A program made the translations under genes and the position numbers. 43,297 nt of DNA from Deltaproteobacteria bacterium (GTDB lineage Bacteria > JAGRBM01 > JAHCIT01), in NCBI GenBank assembly GCA_026129095.1, contig JAHCIT010000014.1:1-43297 (forward strand), read 5' to 3'. Every line of letters starts with the position of its first letter. Within the stretch, counting starts at the first letter, position 1. The notes beneath the pieces are model-generated. The model was not told where the DNA came from. It worked only from the letters and a program-made list of their open reading frames with translations, and did no database searches. Of the stretch, positions 1 to 9,528 are shown in pieces.

Positions 1-1
1 A

Positions 2-541
<540 letters not shown>

Positions 542-570
542 GCCGTCGGTTAGCCTGCGACCGTAACCCC

Positions 571-614
571 GCCAGCGCCCGCGCCTTCCAGGAGGCCCGC
601 GGGCGCTGGCTTTC
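571..614 (+). terminator. Terminator-like hairpin after groEL
   Basis: A perfect 13-bp stem is formed by GCCAGCGCCCGCG (571-583) and CGCGGGCGCTGGC (598-610) around a 14-nt loop, followed by TTTC. It starts 30 bp after the groEL stop. The U tract is short, so termination strength is uncertain, but position and stem strength fit the end of the groEL transcript. Confidence 0.65.
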
Positions 615-678
615 GGATAGGCGGGGTACGGGATGGGCGGTTTGCCCAGCCGCTGTGTTTCCGTTCATCCTTGTGTCC

Positions 679-1299
679 ATGCCTTTTAGCAAGCGCACTC
701 CAGGCTCCCTCCGTGAATACGCATACTGGCTGTGGGAAACGGCGCAGCGCGTCCCGTCTCTGGTCCGGACCGAATCTGGGGCAGACGGGATTGACGGCCG
801 GTTCCGCGAGGAGGTGATGCTCGCGGTGACGGCGGTGAACGACTGCCGCTATTGCCGCTTTGTGCACGGCTCGCTGGCGGAGTACGAAGGCGTCGAACTG
901 GACGAGATCCAGAAGATGATGAAAACGGACTGGGAGCCGGGGGATCAGCGCCTGGCGGCTGCCGTCCATTATGCCCGGGAATGTGCCGAAGCGGGGAAAC
1001 TGCCGCCTTCGAAGGCGAGCCGTGCGGCACTGGGCAGGCTGTTTGATGAAAAGGAAGTTCGCGCCATTGAGGCATCGATTGCCGGGATCATGGTGGGGAA
1101 TCTGACCGGCAACACATTCGATGCCCTTCTTGCCCGCTTTACCGGTGAGCGCCGGTTTCGCGAGGAAGGCTGGGTCAGGGAGGCCGTCATCGCCAGCGCG
1201 GCACTCGCTGGTGGCCTGTCCGCCCTGGCCATGGGCGCGGCGGCCCGGGGTGCCGCCCGGCTGCCATTCCGCCGCCGGCTCCGTGCGGCGCAACGCTAG
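679..1299 (+). CDS. Carboxymuconolactone decarboxylase / AhpD-like family protein
   Basis: The 206-residue protein has the AhpD/CMD signature: a helix followed by NDCRYCRFVHG, with Cys56, Cys59 and His63. In AhpD-like proteins the CxxC pair and His are the redox-active centre for peroxide or disulfide chemistry. The actual substrate cannot be told from sequence. The C-terminus is Ala-rich and then strongly basic (RRRLRAAQR). ATG 679 is chosen; an in-frame GTG at 655 would add eight residues, and neither has a clear Shine-Dalgarno sequence. It follows groEL in the same direction but behind a terminator-like hairpin, so it is probably transcribed alone. It converges on the ammonium transporter gene. 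Family assignment is good, specific function unknown. Confidence 0.85.
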   Translation: MPFSKRTPGSLREYAYWLWETAQRVPSLVRTESGADGIDGRFREEVMLAVTAVNDCRYCRFVHGSLAEYEGVELDEIQKMMKTDWEPGDQRLAAAVHYARECAEAGKLPPSKASRAALGRLFDEKEVRAIEASIAGIMVGNLTGNTFDALLARFTGERRFREEGWVREAVIASAALAGGLSALAMGAAARGAARLPFRRRLRAAQR

Positions 1300-1376
1300 C
1301 AGTCAGGAAAACGGAGGGCCGGAACCCGGTCAGGGATTGGGAAATCCGGGCGCAGTGCCGTCTGTGGGTCTTGCCA

Positions 1377-1403
1377 GCCAGGTCTGCCAGCGGCAGGCCT
1401 GGC
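1377..1403. other. Strong hairpin in the convergent ahpD-like/amt spacer
   Basis: GCCAGG-T-CTGCC (1377-1388) pairs with GGCAG-G-CCTGGC (1392-1403) around a 3-nt loop. The stem is 12 bp with one T-G wobble. A second imperfect stem (GGAA-A-CCCG with CGGGTTCC) lies about 40 bp further on. Neither has a U tract. They sit between two converging genes, so they may end or separate transcripts, but this is inference. Confidence 0.35.
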
Positions 1404-1591
1404 GATCCCGTGGCTATCCCCGGCACCGGCTCCCGGAGGAGGAAACCCGCCGCCGGGTTCCGGCTTCTCCGAGCATTGTAACCGCGGGCCGGACAGGCCG
1501 AGGCTCCCGGGGTGCCGGACCGGCGATATTTGTATCGAACGCCGGATCCGGAACCCATGGGAGCCTCTCCCCCTTCCCGGGTGAAACGTGG

Positions 1592-3052
1592 TCAGCGGTT
1601 GGCGTGGATTGTGTCGCCTACGTAGGCCTCGACGCCGATTTCCATGTAGTCGAGACCCTCGACCTCTTCTTCCTCGGTAACCCGGGCACCGATCGTCACC
1701 TTGATGACCGTCCACAGGATGAGGCTTGCAGTCAGGGTGAACGCTCCTACCGAGACGATGCCGATGATCTGGGGTATCACCTGCCCCATGCCGCCGCCAT
1801 AGAACAGCCCAAGACCGGGCTGAGCGTCGCCTCCGGCAAAGCCGGGTGCGGCGAACAGGCCCACGGCGAGTGTGCCCCAGATGCCGTTCACCAGATGAAC
1901 GGAGAGTGCGCCCACGGGGTCGTCAATCTTGATCTTGTCCCAGAACAGGATGCTGAAAACGCAGAGCACGCCGCCAATGGCGCCGATCAGGAAAGCGCCG
2001 CCCGGAGTCACCCAGGCGCAGGGCGCAGTAATGGCGACCAGGCCTGCCAGGGCGCCGTTCAGCGACATGTTGATGTCGGGCTTGCCGAACTTCAGGGCGG
2101 CAACTCCGGTTGCGGCCAGCAGGCCGGCGGCCGCGGCGATATTGGTTGTCATGGCGATGTGGGCGATGGCGTTGAAGTCAGCTCCCATCGTGGAGCCCGG
2201 GTTGAACCCGAACCAGCCGAGCCACAGGATCAGCGTTCCCAGAACGGCGAGCGGGATCGAGTGGCCGGGGATTGGATGTACCTTGCCATCGGTGCCGTAT
2301 TTGCCGATGCGCGGTCCGATGATGAGAATGCCCGCCAGACCGGCCCAGCCGCCCACCGAGTGAACTACCGTCGAGCCGGCGAAATCCCAGAAGCCCTTGT
2401 CAGCCAGCCAGCCGGCGCCCCAGATCCACTTGCCGGGGAACGGATAGACGAGAATCGTCAGCAGGAACGAAAACACGATGAAGGAGCCGTACTTGTTCCG
2501 TTCGTCCACACAGCCGGAGACAATCGTGGCGGCGGTGGCGGCGAAGGCGAGCTGGAAGAAGAACTTGGCCTCAATGGGTATGGAGGTCCAGCTCAGTGAT
2601 TCGTAGAGTGATGCATCGCCGACAAATGGTGACAGCGCGCCCAGGAAGCTGCTCCCGTTTCCGAACATGAGCGAAAACCCCAGCAGCCAGTAAGCGATGG
2701 TTGCCGCTCCGAATACCGTGAAGTTCTTGCCAAGGATTGTCGCGGCATTCTTCTTCCGGCACAGGCCGCTCTCGAGGAGAGCAAAACCGGCGTTCATGAA
2801 GAAAACCAGAAAGCCGGCGATCATCGTCCAGATGGTATCGGCGGCGATCTTCAGGTCGGCGGCCTGCTGCTCCAGGGCAGCCAGCTTGTCTTCAGCGCCG
2901 CCTGTCCCGGCTGCTTCAGCTTCGGGCGGCGGTGCTTCGGGAGCCGGGACTGCTTCGGTTGCGGCCGGCATTTCATCGGCTACCAGGACCGATGGCGCGG
3001 CGACCGCTACCGCGAAGAACAACAACATGGACCAGCTCAAAATTTTTCTCAT
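1592..3052 (-). CDS. amt: Ammonium transporter, Amt/MEP/Rh family, with signal peptide
   Basis: The 486-residue protein carries NH4+/NH3 across the inner membrane. It starts at ATG 3052, preceded by AGGCAGGAAAG; an upstream in-frame start at 3166 adds a non-membrane tail and is rejected. Residues 1-25 are a signal peptide (MRKILSWSMLLFFAVAVAAP), then an acidic Ala/Pro-rich stretch before the first helix (TIWTMIAGFLVFFMNAGFALLE). Family marks include the twin pore histidines (in STVVHSVGGWAG and LSVHLVNGIWGT), NAGFALLESG, and GWFGFNPGST. The signal peptide and pre-domain are known in some Amt proteins. It lies divergent to glnK and glnA; PII proteins of the GlnK type commonly bind and block Amt, so the three genes form one nitrogen-assimilation unit. 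The ~980-bp divergent spacer should hold both promoters. Confidence 0.95.
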   Translation of the reverse strand: MRKILSWSMLLFFAVAVAAPSVLVADEMPAATEAVPAPEAPPPEAEAAGTGGAEDKLAALEQQAADLKIAADTIWTMIAGFLVFFMNAGFALLESGLCRKKNAATILGKNFTVFGAATIAYWLLGFSLMFGNGSSFLGALSPFVGDASLYESLSWTSIPIEAKFFFQLAFAATAATIVSGCVDERNKYGSFIVFSFLLTILVYPFPGKWIWGAGWLADKGFWDFAGSTVVHSVGGWAGLAGILIIGPRIGKYGTDGKVHPIPGHSIPLAVLGTLILWLGWFGFNPGSTMGADFNAIAHIAMTTNIAAAAGLLAATGVAALKFGKPDINMSLNGALAGLVAITAPCAWVTPGGAFLIGAIGGVLCVFSILFWDKIKIDDPVGALSVHLVNGIWGTLAVGLFAAPGFAGGDAQPGLGLFYGGGMGQVIPQIIGIVSVGAFTLTASLILWTVIKVTIGARVTEEEEVEGLDYMEIGVEAYVGDTIHANR

Positions 3053-4372
<1,320 letters not shown>

Positions 4373-4536
4373 CCGGCGGGAGTCAGCAATAAGGAATTCA
4401 GGTGGGCGGACGCTGGATCCCGGGCGGCCGCCAGCCGGAAAAGAGGGGAAGTGGCGCCTTTAACACAGGCCCGGCTTCCCTGAAGCGCAGGAAACCAAAG
4501 CAGGGAAAATAACACCCAAGGAGAATTGGTGTCACC

Positions 4537-5955
4537 ATGACGACAGCCAAAGATGTTCTCAAGATGATCAAGGACCACGGGGTTGAGATGGTTGATCTCA
4601 AGTTCGTGGACTTTCTCGGGACCTGGCAGCACAAGTCCCATCCCATCAACATGATCGATGAAGATGTATTCGTGAGCGGCCTCGGTTTCGACGGCAGCTC
4701 GATCCGCGGATGGCAGGGTATCCAGGAGTCTGACATGCTTCAGGTTCCGGACCCGGCGACGGCACGGATTGATCCGTTCATGCAGCACCCGACGCTTTCG
4801 ATGATCTGCGACATCGTGGATCCGATCACGAAGGAGCCCTATTCACGGGATCCGCGCAACATCGCCAAGAAGGCTGAGGCATATCTCAAGGCTTCCGGCG
4901 TGGGCGATATTGCCTACTTCGGTCCCGAACCCGAGTTCTTTATCTTCGATGATGCCCGTTACGAAGTGCAGCATCACAAGGCGTCGTTCTCGGTCGATTC
5001 GGGCGAAGCCCACTGGAACTCGAACCGGGACGAGGGCGGAAACCTTGGCTACAAGATCCGCCAGAAGGAAGGGTATTTCCCTGTAGCTCCGTACGATACC
5101 CAGCAGGATATCCGGACGGAGATGTGCCTGGTTATGCAGAAGGTCGGCATCGCCATCGAAACGCATCACCACGAGGTGGCCACCGCTGGCCAGGCCGAGA
5201 TCGACATGGTGTTCGACCAGATGCTTCCCATGGCCGACAAGGTCATGTGGTACAAGTATATCTGCCGCAACGTGGCGCGCCGGCACGGCAAGGTCGTGAC
5301 CTTCATGCCGAAGCCGATCTCGGGCGACAACGGATCGGGCATGCATACCCACCAGTCGATCTGGAAGGGCGGGAAGAACCTGTTTGCCGGCGACGGCTAC
5401 GGCGGACTCTCCCAGTTCGGCCTGCACTACATTGGCGGCATCCTGAAGCATGCCAAGGCGCTCAACGCCTTCACGAACCCGACGCTGAACTCCTACCGGC
5501 GTCTGGTTCCGGGCTTCGAGGCGCCGGTGTCCCTGGCGTACTCGTGCCGTAACCGGTCGGCTTCCTGCCGTATCCCGATGTACAGCCAGAACCCGAAATC
5601 CAAGCGGGTCGAGGTGCGGTTCCCCGACGCCGCCTGCAACCCGTACATTGCCTTCGCGGCGATGCTCATGGCTGGACTCGATGGCGTGCAGAACAAGATC
5701 GATCCGGGTGACGCGCTCGACAAGAACCTCTACGACCTGCCGCCGGAGGAACTGGCCAACGTGCCGCAGGCCTGCGGCTCGCTGGAAGAGGCGCTCGAGG
5801 CGCTTGAGAAGGACCACAAGTTCCTGCTCAAGGGCGACGTGTTCACCAAGGACGTGGTCGAAACGCAGATCGCCTGGAAGCAGCAGAACGAACTCGATAC
5901 GGCCCGCTTCGCGGTGCCGCCGATCGAGCACAAGCTGTATTTCGACGTGGGCTGA
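4537..5955 (+). CDS. glnA: Glutamine synthetase, type I
   Basis: The 472-residue enzyme makes glutamine from glutamate, ammonia and ATP as a cytoplasmic dodecamer. It has the full GSI layout. The N-terminal beta-grasp carries [10 protein letters not shown] and [10 protein letters not shown] (substrate latch region). The catalytic domain has [18 protein letters not shown], and [14 protein letters not shown]. The adenylylation loop [10 protein letters not shown] is present with Tyr399, so GlnE-type covalent control is expected. The start follows CAAGGAGAATT, a good Shine-Dalgarno sequence. PII directly upstream and Amt divergent give a classic nitrogen-assimilation cluster. A rho-independent terminator follows at 5993-6031. 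Nothing is unusual in the sequence. Confidence 0.98.
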   Translation: MTTAKDVLKMIKDHGVEMVDLKFVDFLGTWQHKSHPINMIDEDVFVSGLGFDGSSIRGWQGIQESDMLQVPDPATARIDPFMQHPTLSMICDIVDPITKEPYSRDPRNIAKKAEAYLKASGVGDIAYFGPEPEFFIFDDARYEVQHHKASFSVDSGEAHWNSNRDEGGNLGYKIRQKEGYFPVAPYDTQQDIRTEMCLVMQKVGIAIETHHHEVATAGQAEIDMVFDQMLPMADKVMWYKYICRNVARRHGKVVTFMPKPISGDNGSGMHTHQSIWKGGKNLFAGDGYGGLSQFGLHYIGGILKHAKALNAFTNPTLNSYRRLVPGFEAPVSLAYSCRNRSASCRIPMYSQNPKSKRVEVRFPDAACNPYIAFAAMLMAGLDGVQNKIDPGDALDKNLYDLPPEELANVPQACGSLEEALEALEKDHKFLLKGDVFTKDVVETQIAWKQQNELDTARFAVPPIEHKLYFDVG

Positions 5956-5992
5956 TTTTCAGTCTCCCGTCCGGCCTTTTAGGGGCCAGGTT

Positions 5993-6031
5993 CGTGCGCC
6001 CTTCTGGAAACAGGGGGCGCGCGGCCTTTTT
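5993..6031 (+). terminator. Rho-independent terminator of glnA
   Basis: CGTGCGCCC (5993-6001) pairs with GGGCGCGCG (6015-6023), a 9-bp stem with one U-G wobble and a 13-nt loop. It is followed by GCC and five T (6027-6031). It lies 38 bp after the glnA stop. Confidence 0.75.
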
Positions 6032-6088
6032 CGGGTCCATGTCCACCCCTTTTCCTGCCCGTCCCCGGACCGGCTACGCTGCCGGTCT

Positions 6089-7138
6089 ATGCCGGAAGTC
6101 TCGGTCCTTATTCCTGTCTATAATGGTGAAGCACATGTCGAGGTGGCGCTGGAGACCGTACTTGCCCAGCGGGGACCGTCGTTTGAGGCCGTGGTGGTTG
6201 ATGACGGCTCCACCGACTCCACGCCGGCCATACTGGAACGGTTCGGTCGGTACCCCAGGGTCCGGGTCCTGACCGTTCCGCATGACGGAATTGCATCGGC
6301 GCTCAGGTCCGGAATGCAGGCATGCAGTGGCGAGTTTATCTGCCGGATGGACTCCGACGATCTCATGCCGCCGGACCGTATCGCCGTCCAGACGGACTAC
6401 CTGCGGTCGCACCCGGAGATCGGCCTCGTCGGCGGACAGGTCCGGCACGAACCGGCAGAGGGGGGGGCGGGTTTTCCTGCCGGTTTGGACGGCATGGCTC
6501 GCTATGTGGACTGGATGAACAGCCAGCGGACCCATGACGAGATGTTTGAGGCCATCTGGACCGATTCGCCGCTTGCCCATCCTTCGGTGATGTTCCGCAA
6601 GCCGCTGGCCGAACAGGCAGGGGGATACCGGATGGTCCCTTGGGCCGAAGATACGGACCTGTGGTACCGGCTCTTCCTTGCCGGAGCTGGATTTGCCAAG
6701 GTCGATGCCGAGACGGTTGTCTGGCGGGACCGTCCGGACCGGCTCACCCGGACCGATCCGGACCACTATGGACAGGAACGGCTCGCCGTGATGAAAGCGC
6801 ACTATCTCCCCCGGTTTTTCCGGCGGGCCCGGCAGGGTGGTGTGACGTTGCTCGGTGCGGGACCGTTCGGCCGCCGGATCGCCCGTGCGCTCCGGTCGGA
6901 AGGCGTTGCAGTCAACCGGTTCGTGGATGTTGATCCCGCCAAGATCGGCCGGACCCGGTCGGGAGTGCCGGTCGTGCCCGTGACGGAACTCGGTGCAGGA
7001 GACAGTGACCTGCTGGTGGCGGCGGTTGGCCAGCGCGGTGCCCGTCAGGAAATCGTTGCCGCGCTGGGGAACCGGGGTATTCCTTACCCGGAACCCGGCC
7101 GGCCCAGGGAGGAGACCCGCGTTGTCTTCTGCCACTGA
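6089..7138 (+). CDS. Family 2 glycosyltransferase with C-terminal Rossmann-like domain
   Basis: The 349-residue protein begins MPEVSVLIPVYNG, the usual GT2 start. It has the nucleotide-binding VVVDDGSTDST and the metal-binding FICRMDSDDLMPP (DxDD type). A likely catalytic-base segment is AEDTDLWYRLFLAG. GT2 enzymes move a sugar from a nucleotide donor, usually for polysaccharide or glycan assembly at the cytoplasmic face. The GT fold ends near residue 245. The last ~100 residues start with VTLLGAGPFGRRIARALRSE, a glycine-rich Rossmann motif, then FVDVDPAKIGRT. This resembles the N-terminal domain of PglD-like or sugar-nucleotide-modifying proteins. The fusion is real, since there is no stop or frame change. 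The following gene overlaps its end by 17 bp. Donor and acceptor are unknown. Confidence 0.88.
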   Translation: MPEVSVLIPVYNGEAHVEVALETVLAQRGPSFEAVVVDDGSTDSTPAILERFGRYPRVRVLTVPHDGIASALRSGMQACSGEFICRMDSDDLMPPDRIAVQTDYLRSHPEIGLVGGQVRHEPAEGGAGFPAGLDGMARYVDWMNSQRTHDEMFEAIWTDSPLAHPSVMFRKPLAEQAGGYRMVPWAEDTDLWYRLFLAGAGFAKVDAETVVWRDRPDRLTRTDPDHYGQERLAVMKAHYLPRFFRRARQGGVTLLGAGPFGRRIARALRSEGVAVNRFVDVDPAKIGRTRSGVPVVPVTELGAGDSDLLVAAVGQRGARQEIVAALGNRGIPYPEPGRPREETRVVFCH

Positions 7139-7646
7139 TGCCACTGAAATGACCGGGGGAGCGAGGCAGTCCCGTGATGACCGGTGGCTCGTGGTCGAGA
7201 CTGCCGGTTTCCAGTTTGCCATACCGATGGAAATCCTCGATGCGGTGGTGGAAATACAGTCATCGCGGATCAAGCGGAGCCAGGGCCGCCGCCGGCCGGG
7301 TTATCTGGGAATTGTCGAATGGGCGGGTGATGAACGCGAACTCCGCTCGCTCGCCGAACAGGTCGGCCTCCAGTCACGGGTAGCGGAAGCCTATCCGACG
7401 CTCGTGACGACGATCGAAGGGGTGGGCGCAGGCGGCGGTACCGGTGAGCCATACTTCTGGGCAGTCGAGAGGGTTGTGGCATCAGTGGAAAACGGCTCCG
7501 TGCAGGTCGAGCCGGCTCCGGCCAGGTGGTGGGCCGGCGGCGAGACGGTTTTTACCGGTTTGTGGTGGCATGGGGGGGCACCCGTGTGGGTCGTGGACCT
7601 GGCGCGAGTGGTACGCCGGGCGGGCGGGGGAGAATCGGCCGCATGA
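7122..7646 (+). CDS. CheW-like domain protein (putative)
   Basis: The 174-residue protein begins with WLVVETAGFQFAIPMEILDAVVEI, like the first strands of CheW (a self-contained beta-barrel adaptor that links receptors to CheA). A central region YLGIVEWAGDERELRSLAEQVG and a final APVWVVDLARVVR strand fit the same fold. TTG at 7122 is chosen as start because GGAGG lies 9 nt upstream, overlapping the glycosyltransferase end; ATG 7149 has no such signal. The next gene starts in the stop codon (ATGA at 7643). No CheA or receptor gene is near. The match to CheW is by pattern only, so function is tentative. Confidence 0.6.
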   Translation: MSSATDATEMTGGARQSRDDRWLVVETAGFQFAIPMEILDAVVEIQSSRIKRSQGRRRPGYLGIVEWAGDERELRSLAEQVGLQSRVAEAYPTLVTTIEGVGAGGGTGEPYFWAVERVVASVENGSVQVEPAPARWWAGGETVFTGLWWHGGAPVWVVDLARVVRRAGGGESAA

Positions 7647-8089
7647 GCAGCATCCGCGGTTATTCCGATCCGGGCCGGGCGATCGAAGGGCTCGATGTGC
7701 TGGTTTCCGGCGGCGGGGTCCGGTGGGTATTTCCGCTTACCGGCGCAGCGGTCTTCTTCGAGATGGAGCGCCTGTTTCGGCTTCCTCCTCCCGCCGCATG
7801 GGATGGAATTACCCGTGTTGAAGGCCGTACCTATTGCGTCCGGTACCTGCGTCCGTCACCGGATATGCAGCTCCCGATGACCAGGCCGGGTTCGCCGCTC
7901 CGGGGCTGCGTGGTCAGTGCGGGCGATTTGCCGGTGGCGCTGGTATTCGACCGGTTCCTGACCGGCTCCAGGCGGCCGGAATTCGAGCCCTTGGGACAGT
8001 CCAGTGCCCCGTTTCCCGGTGTCACCGGGCACGGGCAACTGGACGGTGTCGCCTGCTACCGGGTCGACACGGCCAAACTCATCGTTTAA
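7643..8089 (+). CDS. Small conserved-looking protein translationally coupled to the CheW-like gene
   Basis: This 148-residue protein starts at ATG 7643, overlapping the stop of the upstream gene (ATGA), so the two are translationally coupled. The core SGGGVRWVFPLTGAAVFFEMERLFRLP and the end GVACYRVDTAKLIV look like the first and last strands of a second CheW-like barrel, but the match is weaker than for its neighbour. No transmembrane segment or signal peptide is seen. A response regulator follows 100 bp downstream. Together these genes may form a small signalling unit. I do not recognise the family with confidence. Confidence 0.6.
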   Translation: MSSIRGYSDPGRAIEGLDVLVSGGGVRWVFPLTGAAVFFEMERLFRLPPPAAWDGITRVEGRTYCVRYLRPSPDMQLPMTRPGSPLRGCVVSAGDLPVALVFDRFLTGSRRPEFEPLGQSSAPFPGVTGHGQLDGVACYRVDTAKLIV

Positions 8090-8191
8090 AGTCCCCCGTG
8101 GTCCAGCCTTCAGCAGGTGAGCGACGCCGGTTGCCCCCAGCCAGCGCCGGATGCTACGGACGGGAAAAGCCGGGAATTCAGGTAGCTACGC

Positions 8192-9433
8192 ATGCCCAAA
8201 AAAGTTCTGGTCGCTGACGATTCAATTACCATCCAGCGGGCCGTACAGATTTCCTTTGCGAATCATCCGGATTTCGTTCTGGAGTTCGCCAGGGATGGCG
8301 ACGAAGCGCTTGCCAAGGCCAAGGCGGCGAAGCCTGATGTCGTGGTAGCTGACGTCGTGATGCCCAAGAAGTCCGGTTATGATGTGGCGGACGCGCTGAA
8401 GGGGCAGGGAATCCCGGTTGTTCTGCTCAAGGTCGGCTCTGAGGCCTATAATGAGGCCCGTGCCACCGCCGCCGGTGTGGCGGGCGCCATCCAGAAACCA
8501 TTTGAAACGACCGCGCTTGTTGAATTGGTCACTGCCGCTTCATCCGGCACTGCCCCCAAGGCTGCAGCCGCACCAGCAGCGGCAAAGCCGGTGGCTGCCC
8601 CGAAACCGGCGGCTCCACCACCGCCCAAGGCCGCGCCGGTATCCCTGGAAGACGAAACCGACTCATGGGATCTGGGTGAACCAGAAGCCGCTCCAGCTCC
8701 CGTGAAGGCTTCGCCGCCGCCAGCCCCGGCGCCCAAGCCTGCGGCGGCACCTGTAGCGCCGAAACCGCCGCCTGCTCCGGCACCGAAGGCACCTCCCGCC
8801 CCGCCGCCAGCCGCGGTGGAGGAAGAGGCGTGGGATCTGGGAGAACCCGAAGCGGCTCCTCTGTCTGCCACCTCGCTGGAGGCCGACGTGGAAGTTTCGG
8901 TCGAGACGGCTTCCGAATCGGAAGCATGGGATATGGGTGAACCGGAAGCGGCTCCCGCCACCGTCGAGGTCGAAGCCGAGTCTGCCGGAGAAACCTGGGA
9001 TCTGGGCGAACCGGAGGCGGCTCCAGCCGCGGCAGCCGAAGCACTGATGGCTGGTGGCGGTTCCGAGATCGAAGTGGAACTGTCCGCCGACTCCGGAGAT
9101 GCGTGGGATCTGGGAGAGCCCGAAGCGGCTCCGGCAAGCACTCCACCGCCGGCAGTAAAGATTCCGGTCACGGCTCCTCCTCCCCCTCCGGCTCCGAAGG
9201 CTGCCCCGGCTCCTTCCATGCCTCCGCCTGCAATTGCCGCACCGGCTGCTCGGGCTCCGGCTCCGGTCGATCCCGCACAGATCGAAGCGGCCGTCCGGCA
9301 GGCAGTCGAGCTGGCCCTGCGGCCCATGATCGACGAATCGGTGAAGCGGATCGCCAAGGCGATTTCCGAGGAGTTCCCGAAGATCGCCGAGCGCCTTATC
9401 CAGAACGAAATCGACCGTCTCAAGGAAGGGTGA
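8192..9433 (+). CDS. Response regulator: REC domain, Ala/Pro linker with five WDLGEPEAAP repeats, C-terminal helix
   Basis: Residues 1-120 form a receiver domain: acidic pair Asp9-Asp10, phospho-acceptor Asp54 in VVVADVVMPKKSGYDV, and the conserved Lys in AIQKPF. The Thr/Ser switch position in VVLLKVGSE appears atypical. Residues ~125-355 are Ala/Pro-rich and contain five copies of a WDLGEPEAAP-type decapeptide with Trp at residues 159, 214, 246, 269 and 305 (the third reads WDMGEPEAAP). Residues ~365-413 form an amphipathic helix (QIEAAVRQAVELALRP...EIDRLKEG) like the tail of single-domain regulators in Geobacter and relatives. There is no DNA-binding domain, so output is probably protein-protein contact. 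The repeats look like a short linear docking motif. The start has AATTCAGGT upstream. Confidence 0.88.
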   Translation: MPKKVLVADDSITIQRAVQISFANHPDFVLEFARDGDEALAKAKAAKPDVVVADVVMPKKSGYDVADALKGQGIPVVLLKVGSEAYNEARATAAGVAGAIQKPFETTALVELVTAASSGTAPKAAAAPAAAKPVAAPKPAAPPPPKAAPVSLEDETDSWDLGEPEAAPAPVKASPPPAPAPKPAAAPVAPKPPPAPAPKAPPAPPPAAVEEEAWDLGEPEAAPLSATSLEADVEVSVETASESEAWDMGEPEAAPATVEVEAESAGETWDLGEPEAAPAAAAEALMAGGGSEIEVELSADSGDAWDLGEPEAAPASTPPPAVKIPVTAPPPPPAPKAAPAPSMPPPAIAAPAARAPAPVDPAQIEAAVRQAVELALRPMIDESVKRIAKAISEEFPKIAERLIQNEIDRLKEG

Positions 9434-9435
9434 CA

Positions 9436-9490
9436 GGCGGGGGCAGAGCCCCGGTCTGACCGGGGGACAGCCCCGGCCCGGTTTCTGTTT
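9436..9490 (+). other. Mutually exclusive hairpins upstream of valS
   Basis: CCCCGG (9449-9454) can pair with CCGGGG (9460-9465), and the same CCGGGG can instead pair with CCCCGG at 9471-9476. GGGGC just upstream can also pair with GCCCC. The last stem is followed by CCCGGTTTCTGTTT. This is an end-of-transcript or attenuator-like arrangement between the response regulator and valS. No T-box consensus was seen. Confidence 0.35.
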
Positions 9491-9528
9491 GCCTCCCTGT
9501 CCGGTTCGCGTTAGCCACTCTGCCGGAT

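Noticed and set aside
1121-2599. 492-codon plus-strand frame opposite amt
   Set aside because: It shadows a clear Amt gene and shows no protein-like pattern.
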